From: Sipunculus nudus
Taxonomy: Eukaryota; Annelida; Sipuncula; Golfingiida; Sipunculidae
DNA length: 64,000 nt
Direction of reading: 5' to 3'
Assembly: GCA_026874595.1 (NCBI GenBank)
Contig: CM049320.1
Span: 19,973,714 to 20,037,713, forward strand
A program made the translations under genes and the position numbers. Below the pieces are notes generated by a model that was given only the letters and a program-made list of their open reading frames with translations, searched no databases and was not told the DNA's origin. This document shows positions 13,901 to 25,400 of the stretch, piece after piece (within the stretch, counting starts at the first letter, position 1; each line of letters starts with the position of its first letter).

Positions 13901-14400
13901 GCCATTTTGATTCAAACCCATGAAGAGATCAAGCCACACTAAAACTGCAGGTATATTGATTGGCTGTACATGATTAGTGTACATGACAGTTGACAAGGTG
14001 CGCTTGTGATACTCTTCTGTCTGTGTGTCTCGACTAATGGTCCTCATTAGACACTTGAACCAGACCTGAACAAAAAAAACGACCCCCCTTAATCACCAGA
14101 TATGGCACACACACAGAGCCTGCAACACTGCTGACATATTGACATCTTTGAGGAGATCTTTCTCCCCATGAAGATAATCTAGAATATTTATAGGCAACAT
14201 GTCTGTGGTTAAAAAGTAACACAAAAAAATCTCATTAATCATAATTCTTCTTATTATTAATGATTAAGTAGAATGAATGAATTTTGACCTACCAATACCA
14301 GTGCAGTTAATTAATTGACTAATTAGTCAGTTAATTGTTCATGTAAGTACTGGCACTATTTGTGCATATGCCAATTAAGGTTGACAATGATATAATATAT
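10958..14400. other. Non-coding, probable 5' intron
   Basis: No exon could be supported. The only long open frame (13,721-14,047 on the minus strand) has no recognisable domain. A tRNA-like box pair at 12,558-12,610 is listed separately. Confidence 0.4.
12555..12615 (+). mobile_element. Possible tRNA-derived SINE remnant
   Basis: TAGCTCAACGGG matches an RNA polymerase III A box. About 35 bp later GTTGATTCACG resembles a weak B box. No tail or flanking duplication is visible, and no tRNA can be folded from it, so this is a remnant at best. Confidence 0.25.
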
Positions 14401-14405
14401 CAAGG

Positions 14406-14465
14406 ATATATATATATATTATTATATATATTAATATATATATATATATATATTAATTATTATTA
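14406..14465. repeat. (TA)n/(TTA)n microsatellite
   Basis: An alternating TA tract with ATTA interruptions. It is a simple repeat. Confidence 0.9.
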
Positions 14466-15053
14466 TTGTAAATGTAAAACTGCAATAGATAACTACTTCA
14501 TGAGTATATAGCACTGTAGATATGAAGCAGATATTTATTTAAATGATGTAATAATCATCTGTCGCTTGAGACCAAATTATTTTTCATCAGATGCAGTCAC
14601 TTTCGTGCTTATATTATAATCTAGACTTGCATGCCGAATTTGCAGGTAAAATATTTATCTATAATTATATTTTCTTCAGTGTTCACAGCTAGGTGCCAAC
14701 TTCCTTCACTGAATTTGAAACAACAGATCCATTAAAAAGTGCTGCAACCTGTAGTTCCTCTATTAAATTAGGCTAAACTGACTAGTCAACTGGGACAGAA
14801 CTCTTCTTGTCCTTGGTTCCCCATGACTGATGAACTTTCAACCCCAATTATAAGTTATTACTAATTTTACATTACCACACAATTACTTAATATGGTTTAA
14901 TTGTTTGCAGAGTAAAACTCATCAAACTAACTACTTGCACAAGGAACAAAATGCATTATATTGAGTAACACCAGAACTCTTAGGATTTCTGGCATATAAA
15001 TCCAATTGCATTAAAAGTATCAACAGAAATATGATAGCAAACAGCTGGGAATT

Positions 15054-15160
15054 TTTTTAAGAACTCTTATACATGGCAGTAGGCATGATGTGAACAAATT
15101 ACAACTAATAAGACAAAAAGCAGCTATCATTGTTGGCCAGGTCAGAAATAGAATTTTATT
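15054..15160 (+). mobile_element. Possible LINE reverse-transcriptase C-terminal remnant
   Basis: One frame reads HDVNKLQLIRQKAAIIVGQ, resembling the D-x-x-K-L-x-x-[IV]-Q-x-x-A-A block near the C-terminus of many LINE polyproteins. Stops follow at once. Similarity was judged by eye, so the family is not assigned. Confidence 0.3.
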
Positions 15161-17049
15161 ACTGTAAGACAGTATCATTTGGAGCATACACCATGCAATC
15201 TTCGTAGTTGTTCTGGTGTGCTGTATTTATGGTGCACAAGTATGAACATGCATTAAACAGGTGGTTAGTGTTTACCACAAAGGGACTGTAAGGTATAGTT
15301 ACTGTTCAGCTTAATGTAAAAGCCATGTCTAATCAGGTCCTACACTGCTATACCATTGTACTTACATAGTCAGGTTAATGTGTTGACCTTATCCACCGAC
15401 CCATACATGACTGAGCAAACAGGAGAGATCAGTTCAGTTCTGCATAGTTTCTGTTAATTAGATTTTGTGGGAGTCCTGGTTGCCAATGACAATTTCAGTC
15501 ACTCTCAATGAGGACGAAACTGATTTTTGACTGCATACAGTACAGTTTTGTTTTTACCTTTGACTTAAACAGCATATGTTCATTTTCAATACTGGTAGCA
15601 TTACCTGCTTGAACATGATGAATTCATTTGTCTGATTAAAGGGCTGTCCCTCCAAATGATACACCCCACCCCACTGACAAGGTTACAAGGGTATACTTAA
15701 ATTCCTATCTTTAGTGATCTCAGTGCCCTCCTGCTAGCTATTGTTGCAGGTGCTTGATAAAGCTGTGCAGCTTGCTGTATTCCACTCAGTACTTGTGAAG
15801 CACTGTGGTATGGAGCTTGTCCTGATCCATGCTTCATCATTGGACCTTGCTTATGGTGTGAGACTCCAAGAATAGTGTACTGAATATAATGGATCCACAA
15901 ATGCACTGGATTATCTTTTAGTCAAGATGCATCTTTGACAATTAATTTACTGTGATTTATCTCATACAATTGTGCCAAGGCAAGACTGAATCAGTGGGAA
16001 GTGCAGAAAAAAATTAGTGCTGCACAGGTTATAGTGATTTCTTATTAGCCTCTGATCAGCTGCAAGAACGTCGCAAACATTTGTGGTATTTTTAATATTT
16101 TGGCTTCCATTTATTAATTCCTCCATAGTTTTTTGCATAGGAGGCTACGTGATGTAAGAAATCTACTATTTCGAGATTTTCTAGGAAGAACCATCAAATG
16201 AAATTAAGGTTTGGTTTATCACATCTTTGTCACATGGATTCCACTTGACCACCACAAAAATGAATTTCAGGATGTTTCAGAATAAGCTTCTACATTGAAC
16301 AGGAGTACATACCAACAAACTTTGACCATTGTCAGCCTTTAATAATCAGGACTATGTTCATGTGGTATTCCTGCATGTAATACCTCTGTCAATAAGTATT
16401 TATTGACCACCCCCAGGTGAGTTCGTATACCTGCAGTGGTGGAGCAATTCTGTCTGAAGACCAGTTGTAATAGGTACTAATTAATTCATAAGTTGTCACA
16501 CTCTTACTGGCAGAGTGAGTGTTGTTCAGGTTACTTAGTTGATGTTTTGATGAACCCAATAACGGGTGACAAACATTACAGCTGTCTCCGAGTACTCTCT
16601 TGTGTTACCTGTGGAATGACGTATTGGCATGTATGTGAAGGGGGATCAGGTTACAGGGTCATCATCTGTGCCAGAACCAAACTGTGAATATCATGTTGCC
16701 AGTCTATTTAATAGAGCTTAGTTTGAACTTTCTGTTTCATTCTAGATATTGAAAGTGCATGAATGTTTCAAAGTCTGTTCATGTGCCAATGCTTGGCAAT
16801 CTAGTTTATAATCCAGTGTTGTAACATGAACTTTAGCAGATGGCAGCACCTGTTTAAAGATAACACTTATAATTAGTTGGATTAATTCAGAAAGAATCCA
16901 TACTCATCACTCCTGAAAACTCTTATCTCACAAAAACTTGTGCTAAGAGATCTAAGGAAGTTATCAAGTGCAACTTTATCAGATATTGCAGCTGTTTCCA
17001 GAGCACCATATTTTGAATTCTTTTAAGTGGGCAGTAAAGAATTCTTAAG
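15161..17049. other. Non-coding stretch upstream of the 17,050 exon
   Basis: No exon supported. Short open frames at 15,697-15,906 (minus) and 16,493-16,687 (plus) have no recognisable domain and no convincing splice context. Confidence 0.35.
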
Positions 17050-17272
17050 ATGGAATTGGAGAACCAGCTATCATCAGTAAATCTGGATTTGCCTTTCACA
17101 AGTGCTTGTACTTTTAATGAATACCAACTGATGCGATCAAGTCCACGTGTTCAGTTTGAGGATGAGGATAGCATCATTAGCAGTATGTCAACAGACAGTC
17201 TCTTATCTGCAGATGCTCTGTCTCCGTCATTTCATCCTCGAAGTCACAGACGAAGGAAGTTATCAGAAGCAA
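17050..17272 (+). CDS. Putative alternative 5' coding exon (Ser-rich, basic end)
   Basis: ATG in a strong context (A at -3, G at +4) opens MELENQLSSVNLDLPF and continues through an acidic/serine stretch (VQFEDEDSIISSMSTDS) to HRRRKLSEA, a basophilic-kinase-like site. It stops at a donor (GCAA|GTATAT). The composition looks like real protein. The donor leaves one base of a codon, whereas the rootletin exon at 19,287 begins at a codon boundary. So either an unseen 1-to-0 phase exon lies between, or the donor at 17,077 (TCA|GTAAAT, phase 0) is used, or this is a separate transcript. Confidence 0.45.
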
Positions 17273-19286
17273 GTATATATTGATTGTTGTCTCCTGGAGT
17301 GTGTTGATTCAGTTTTGTGGTTTTTCTTCAGTGTTAATTTAACAATAGCTTCCCACATTCAGAGAGAGTGTATTATTTTTCTTTGGGATGCATACATATG
17401 TATGCAGAGTAAGTCAGAAATCACAAAAATTCTACAGAAAAGGTATGTGAATAATTTGCTTCAATACAGTGAAACATCTCAAACACAAAAACCAGCAGAA
17501 CATAGGACTTTGCTTGTAATAGAGAGGTGCATATATATGAGAGGATAATTTGTATCACCCAACACTCTGTAGGATATTAAACACCTATAATTATTACGTA
17601 CAGCCAAGTCCACATTAAATAAAGCAGTTTAAACTGTGTTATTTAAACTTTTAGTAGGTACAGATGTCCAATTATTCTACCAAATACTAGCACATTATGC
17701 TACATAAGATGACCTATAAAATGTTGTTCTAAAATAGAAAAAATACACTTATCAATGATCTTATATCTGTCATATGACAGTGTTACCATAAAATGAGTGT
17801 ATCAAAATGTTGCTTTCTCCATAAAAAAAATGTAGGATTTTGGTGACCAGCATATGAAATTTCATTTTGCAAGTTTAGGAGGTCAAAAAACTTATGAACA
17901 ACTCATACTGAACAGCTTGTAAGCTATTTTGATCAATATACAGAGTGAACATTAATATTGAGGTGCCTCGTGCATGGTATAAGCTTAAGTGGAAGACCAG
18001 GTATGCTGCCATTACCAAGGTAGCAAAAAGCCACAATCTATACCATTGACAAATGTTCATAATAATACAGGTTCTTGGGCAGGCTATGTATAATAATACA
18101 GCCTCGTGGGCAGGCTGAATAGTCTGCTGTATAGTCTGTGGAGCAACATATGCTCTTGTAATAATTGCCATATTTGACACTGTAGGTCATACCTGTGACA
18201 AGTGGGACAAACTGGAGTGGTTCCACTAATGTTTGTAGATTTCCATAAAGCTTTTGATTCAACCCATACATTGCTCATATGGCAAGGACTCAGGCTGGTG
18301 AGGGAAATGATTGGAACAGCACATATTGGGGGCAATTATTGGCACAGCCTGTGCTCAAGCATTGTGACCTTTAATATTTGTCATAGAAATTGTGCTACAA
18401 GACTGGGACCTGTACCCTGTAATATTGGATACACTGGTATTCCAGCACAACCAAGGGTGTTATTACAGAATCTGTTATATATAAAACATGACAACCTATG
18501 AACTATAGCTGAACCAACATATATTGTCTATTTTGTTGTGTTTTACAAGTTTTGCCTGGTTACCACCTCCCTTCCCATCCCTTCAAACACAGGTTTAAAA
18601 CACCCCTTGATTTTTATTATAATAACAGTTTGATAATGTATGTTTGACCCTTGACCTATTTACATATATATATATTAATTATTTATTTAATCTAGACTCC
18701 TCTGTAGTGAAATGTCACTGCCAAGACCCAACCACTTTACTAGAAACACTGAAATATTAACCAATATCTTCATTTGATAAATACATATTTAAGAAAATGA
18801 ATATCTGTAAAATTGCTTCTTTGCTATTTTGCTTTATTCCCCCTTTTTACATGAAAAAGTATTAGCAGTTCATATCAAATTGGTAATATTTACATAATCA
18901 TAAACTGTAAAGTTTACTTAAATATATTGGAAAAGTCATGTAGGCCAAGGCACTTTTTCAGCAGTTTCTGTATGTGGGTCCTGTATTAGACTTAAGAGGG
19001 AGCTAACCACTAACTGTTATGTTGACCAGGGCCACCATAACTTGGTCAAATAGAGAATGAGAGCGAGAGAGATAACCAGTTGTGTTGAATGATTAGATAC
19101 TCATTGGTAAAATTATCAAAACTGCCAGGATATATTTTACTGATTATTATATGATTATGAACACTAAATATTCAACAGTAACAAAGGTTTCATTCATAGT
19201 TTTTCATTGATATAACTTGAGAAGGATATTAATTAAATTTTCTTAATTCTTAATTTCTATACATTGAGTGTTTGATCTGTGTTTAG
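17273..19286. other. Intron or spacer before the first firm rootletin exon
   Basis: AT-rich with no supportable exon. It contains a degenerate reverse-transcriptase fragment near 18,202-18,330, listed separately. Confidence 0.5.
18202..18330 (+). mobile_element. Non-LTR retrotransposon (LINE) RT fragment
   Basis: The frame contains MFVDFHKAFDSTHTLLIWQG. This fits motif A of LINE reverse transcriptases (hydrophobic-D-F-x-K-A-F-D-[ST]), including the first catalytic Asp and the leucine-rich segment after it. The later YxDD motif and the rest of the domain are missing, so it is a short decayed insertion. Confidence 0.55.
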
Positions 19287-19478
19287 CTGGAGCAGGCTCT
19301 GAAGCTGGAGAATGGCCAGCCAAGTATCAGCGACACCGGGAACAAGTCTCTCGTGGAGCAGAACATCGAGCTCAGACGCAAGCTGGAGGATGAGCACAGC
19401 AGCTACAAGCGCAAGCTGACAACCTACCAGGAGGGACAGCAGCGCCAGGCTCAGCTGGTGCAGAAACTGCAATCCAAG
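19287..19478 (+). CDS. CROCC: Rootletin exon 1 of traced set (residues 1-64)
   Basis: Acceptor TTTAG| and donor AAG|GTACAA; phase 0 at both ends. It encodes LEQALKLENGQPSISDTG and then SYKRKLTTYQEGQQRQAQLV. These align with vertebrate rootletin LEQALRLE and YRRKLQAYQEGQQRQAQLV. This is the first exon I can assign firmly. Confidence 0.93.
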
Positions 19479-22400
19479 GTACAAAATTTATTATACATGT
19501 ACCATCTTCAGTAACAGGGTTCATAAGGGGCCTCTGAAAAACCATGAAACTCCAAGAATTTAAAACTGCAGAACTGAAGTACATAAACATGTTTCATTTA
19601 ATCACTAGAAATCCTTACATAATTAAAAAAATAACCATGTTCCAAGAGTAACAAAATAACCAGAAATCCCTAAAGTCCTTAAATTTTGGACTTGTGCAGT
19701 TCTGTCTTTCAGTTTTATTGGATACTGAACAAATTTTATTGAATACTGGAGAAAGTTATTTGAATAGTGAAAAGTCAGACTGATGGCTACAAGGTTCTAG
19801 TCTCAACAATTAATGCCAGTAATTATATAAATATCCTCAGTGAAGAAAATATCACAGTCTTTGTGGCTGTAGATAATAATTGCTAATTACCATTCAATTA
19901 GCATTCAGGGTCAGGTACGTAATTAACAATCATTAAATAATTCGTTAACTAATTGAGTTCTCATCAGGTCCGTACCTGCCAATTTTGCAACTTTACGTGT
20001 CAAGACTATTATAGACTGTGATTAATTGAAATTTCACCTGATGTTTACTCTGGCAACCTCCTCTAAACAAATCCTCTGTGGGAGAAGTTGGTTTTCTGAA
20101 ACTGTTGGTACCGTGACTACTTTGTTTCCTATAAGAAATTCCAGTCCACTCTGCAGCAGTAGCTCTCCATCCTGTAAAGATAATATTGACCTCAGCATCA
20201 ACATATCCTTCATCTTACAACCAGACCATCTTTGGATTTTATCATATTTGGCTGCAGGGATAAAGTGATTGATTTTTTGCTCAGAAACTGTAATTGCAGG
20301 AACTTTAAAATTCTGCCACAGATTGCTAAATCTTTTTCCATAAAGATGTTTTCATACATGGGTCGTCTGCATTATGTAAGTATAAACCACCAAAGTTGGT
20401 ATTTTTCTGGAAATTGATGTTGCATAGCATTTAGTTAAATCATAATTATTAATTGTATATTGTAAAGATGTTTATTTTATATGTGGGATGATTTGATAAG
20501 CTGATGATAATTAAATAATAAATAATAATAATAAATTATTGCATTTTAAAATCAACTTGACTTAACATAGTATCCACTTTACATTCTGTTTGTTAAATGA
20601 TATATATTATGGCAGTAAATGTACATTGTTTTACTTTTAATGTGCTCTCTGTTTCAGCAGTCATGGGATATATAGGTGCTGAGTTTTGTCTAACATGTTT
20701 TACAGCTCAGTGTTTCACCTGAAAAGCAACATGCACTATTTTCTTTTATTTTGTTTTTCAGGTTGACATCACTGATATATGCATGCCTGTTAAAATATCA
20801 CTGACATTTCTTTAATTTTGACATCTTCACAAATCAGGATATCTAACAAATCAAGAAGAAAAGAGTTATATATATTATTATATATATTTATATGCTCAAC
20901 AGAGCATCACTCTTATGATTTATAAAGTGACACTTTGATTCAATGTTGTATGTAAAGAAAAATTTATTGTGAATTTGTAATGGCTACAGTCAAACTCAAA
21001 TGGATGCATTTTAAAGTGAAAAAGAAAGAAATACTTTATTCTGGAATAAACTAACACACTAACCTTAATAAGTGAAGTATGTAATTGGGATAAGAATATT
21101 AGAAATAATACAAGGGCCTTATGATATTTTTACAAAAGAATAGAAAAAAGCTGGTTTTTAGTGTGGATCCATTTAAGTAAACCAGTAATACTTTGTTCAC
21201 ACTGCATCAGTTTGGTCTGCAGTAGTCTGCTTGGATAAGTATACAGTAGTTTGGTTTAGTTAAGTCTAGTTAACAGTAAAGCAATTCCTAGTGTATATAG
21301 GCAAATCTTTTCTAGTCTGCATGGGGCCAGTTTTGTGACAATTTGTCCCAATCTTTGTTTCAGTATCACAGACAGAAATGTTTTATTGAACAAACCAATT
21401 TAGGCTTTTGTGAAACGAACTTCAGTGCGGGTACAAAGCATACTATTCCATACTTAAGTAAACCGATTTAGTATAATTTTGATTTAGACCAAACCAAGTG
21501 CGGACACAGCCTTAGTGCATCATACGTCATAACTGATTTTAAGGACTTGTTTACTTTTCAGTTAATAGAGTACAGGCAGCGGGTGAGCCTAGTTGAGGAT
21601 GAGAATCGTCAGTATCGGTATCAGGTTAGCTAACGATCTTCTAGGCTTGCAAATGTTTCTGTTCATTTACTATTGGTTTTGGTGCTGTTTATGTGTATTC
21701 ACAAGATGAAACACTGTATGTTTATGTTGTTTGTATTCTATTATTAGTGGCTAAGTGATGTGAAATAGAAATTCCAAACTGATAAATTTTACCATGAAGA
21801 GAGTGAACATCAGGAAAAATTAACATAACAGTCAAGATTAATATCTGCTTGTCTAATTATCCTTGACACTATTATCATTTTTGCCATCATCAGCATACTA
21901 GGTAGAAATGGTAATAAAAATGAAGTTTTGAAAGATACAGCCAAGATAAGCAGATTAGTGTCTTGGAGTCTTAATGTGACAAGTGCCATACAGCAGCCAT
22001 CATTAGTTGTAACATAATGTCCAATCCAGATTTTTTTTGGAAAATTCAAATTATGAATCGACAGTTTGAATTAAATCCAGTGGATAGTTTTATCATTTGA
22101 TATAACAAAACATTATGATACATGTGATGAAAATAATTGTCCACTTTTGATCACATCAAAATACAGATGTGGAAATAAGATCCTTCTTTTAGTTTCTTTT
22201 TTATATTTTTTATGTTCCAGAACTTGGCGGGATCATTTACATTAAAAAATATTTATCTTTTATTTAATTCATTTGTATTTTTTTTTTCATATAGCATTAT
22301 TAAGTTTGTTATGATATTAAGAGCAGATTCAATTTACCTACTTTTATCAAATAGTTGATAAAATCAGTTTATAATTTTAAATTATTTAAATCCAAGGAAA

Positions 22401-25400
22401 TACATTTATTTTATAATTTTAAAATTTAATATCATTTAGTACATCAAATGATTATAAAGATGAAAAGTACAATTCTCTGATCATTTAGGTTAACAGTGGC
22501 AATATATATCAGTAGTTTAATGTTAACACTATTAAGTGTAGAGGTCAATTTAGACATTTTAACTTTTATATTTTTAAATTTACCGCTAACATGTGTACAG
22601 TACTATAGTAAATTTTATGTTAACCTAACACCAACTTTTGTCCACAGTTGGCTCACTGTACCACACAGTATGAGAGCCTGAGAGATGTCTTTGTCTGCCA
22701 ACAGAGGGCGGTAAGAGCATCTCTCCCTTAAGCTGATTTGCATATGCATGCACTCAGTCTTTTATTTATGCATGGGATACTAGGTTTAGCAATGGATCAT
22801 GGGACTGGTGTCTATGTCATGTGTATGCAAATAGGGTGCATGGGGTCATAGTTGGTCACTGTCAGATCTATGTGTCAATAGAATACAGATGAATTTACTG
22901 TAAAGATATGATATCCTCAACTGAGAGATTTTCAGCAAACAACTGAGAGAGTCTGTTTTAAAGTAATATCAGGTTCTCAACCACAAAAGGTATATTTATA
23001 AGAATCAGAATTTGATAATTGTCTGCATGCAAGCTTCAATAAAGACAATATAAAGTTAATAAAGCTATGCAAAATATTACAAAGCTGTTCCAAATTGCCT
23101 TTTCTTTAATAATAAATTTAATATCAGTACTGATAAAAATAGAATATTTCTGAAGAAAAAGGCAGTAAGTGATGCACACAGTTCAGAAACATTTTCAATA
23201 AATACCGTCATCTGTTAGAATCAGTTTTCTTTAAAGGGAGGCTAACTCTAAAGGATTTTTTTAAAAACAAATAATATACTTAAGAACCTCAAAGCTTAAC
23301 CATCATATATTTAGCTTAATTACTGAGAAATCTTTAGGCAACTGTTTTAAACTGTATATTCATGATCTGTTGAAAAAAGGGGTATCGTCATTGATCCATA
23401 CTATCATGGACAGTTAATAAACTTGATTACTCCCCGGTCGATCTTTTTTTTCAGGATTATTACTGCATGTGTTACATGTCTAATTAACACAGTGTCTGTT
23501 TCATTTCCAGACTAAATTCCAGCATGGCATAGCTTGAGGGGTGCTACACTAGGTATAAATGCTTGCATATGTAGTAACAAACATGCATGGGGTTAAAGGT
23601 CAATTTAATTTGCATAGGGTTAAGGTTGCTTTGCATGATGGGATTGCATGTCTCTGTAGGTACTGCAGTATAAGCGAAAATGTGGTGAGCTTGAGGAGCA
23701 GAATCGTACGCTGCAATCTGAAGTGGACCGTGCCCGCAAATCTGTAAGTTCTTGTGTGCTCATGACATCTGTGGGTGACCTTGACCTTCATTCTTCAAGC
23801 TATGTACATATTGCCAGCCTTCCTGGCTTTAGTCCGCCTGGCAGCATTTTTCAGTGACCTTGACCATTGTGCTTAAGCTTCCAGCTAGGTATATCTTGTC
23901 AAACACCTGTGTCATTTACTGTATTTATCAGTGACCTTGACCACTGTTTTTGTAAACCTAGTGGGTAAGTTATACAACCATGTTAAATGTCACTTTCTTA
24001 TTAAATTGATAAAAGACTTTTTTTATTTTGACAAAATTTGCTTGAATAAGACATTTAAATATCAGGTTCAAAAGGTCTTTTATAAAGTTAATTTCAGTTA
24101 ATTAAGAATTAAATTGTGAGACATTTATTGCAACCAACTTTATTTTCAATGTAAAGATGACACACCTATTGTGATACTTTAAAATTTAAAAAGTACCTCC
24201 TCTCGTATCTTTGACCGTAACTGCTTGATATGTATCTTAATTCTTAATGTAAGGATATTTGAGTATTTACTTCTAGAATGATGTATCATCAGGCACAACC
24301 TTCATAAAACATGACATAATTAACAATTAGTTACATTATTACAATATATTTGAATTCATTCTTTCTTTCACAAGTGACGATGGACCATTCTGTTGCTGTG
24401 ATATATTCAAGGATGCAAAAAGAATTATTCTTTATAATAAAGTTCACTCAGTCTGACAGTTAATTTATCAGAACCCAATAGGCTTACAGAAAGCCATTTA
24501 GTGCAGACCCACTTAGGGGGTCTCACACTGATGTTGTTCACTTTAAGAGGGCCCAGATTGACTGATTTTCCCATGAAGATTGTCACAAAGTTTACCCAGC
24601 ATGGGGCATGCAGGACAGTCTGTCAGACTTGGTATATCATGTGCCGGCCCTTCCAGTACAGAACAATAGTATTACTATTGTCATGTTTTGCATGTGAAAA
24701 TGATTAAGCATGATTGGTACTTTTAACTTCAACATTGCCTGCTTCAGTTGGGAGTGGTCTAGGCATTAGCGTTGTATGCTTGGGCTTGGGGATATGAGCT
24801 GTCTGTTGAGTATCTGTGTGTTTCTGTTTTTCTTTCATTTATGTGAATGTTTGTTCATGATACACAGTTATTATGCATATATTTATATAGCTTAAGAAAA
24901 ATTCAACCTACACATTAATTATGCACATAGGCTTTTTGAAGAATGAAAAGAGAGTTAATTAAAAGAGCTTTAAGAGAGCTTTTTAAGCTGCCATTTTCCA
25001 CCTCAAAAAACATCTTGATTCAGTGTCAAGCATATTGCTTTGGCAAGCTCTTTTACATGTTAATTTGAAAGTTATTTTCAACAACAAAACAGGAAAAATG
25101 TGGAAGCATTTCTATGGTTACATCAAGTTAACCATTAAGTTAGATAATATTCAGATTCAGATGTGTTGTCTTTTTTTACTAAATATGCACTGTATAAATT
25201 ATAATGTTAAATATTCATTCTTCTCCGAGTATTGAATATTACTTAACCAATATTAGTATTCTCGATTACAGTTGAGAATCTTTAGCTGTTAATAAATCTC
25301 AAGAAGTTTATATTGGTCACTGTCAGTGGTCATAATCCATATATTAAACAGAAAAGATTCTTGTTAACTATTATTTAGAGGAAAGCTATATTAAGTATTT

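Noticed and set aside
13721..14047. 108-codon open frame on the minus strand
   Set aside because: No recognisable domain, low-complexity composition and no splice or promoter context; open frames of this length occur by chance in long AT-rich DNA.
15697..15906. Minus-strand frame with Gln/Ala-rich translation
   Set aside because: Briefly looked like a transposon C-terminus, but no motif could be placed.
16493..16687. Cys-containing 64-codon frame
   Set aside because: Cysteine spacing matches no domain I know and there are no splice signals in a compatible frame.
17147..17548. 133-codon frame overlapping the 17,050 exon
   Set aside because: It is a shifted frame of the Ser-rich exon running into intron sequence; composition after 17,290 is not protein-like.
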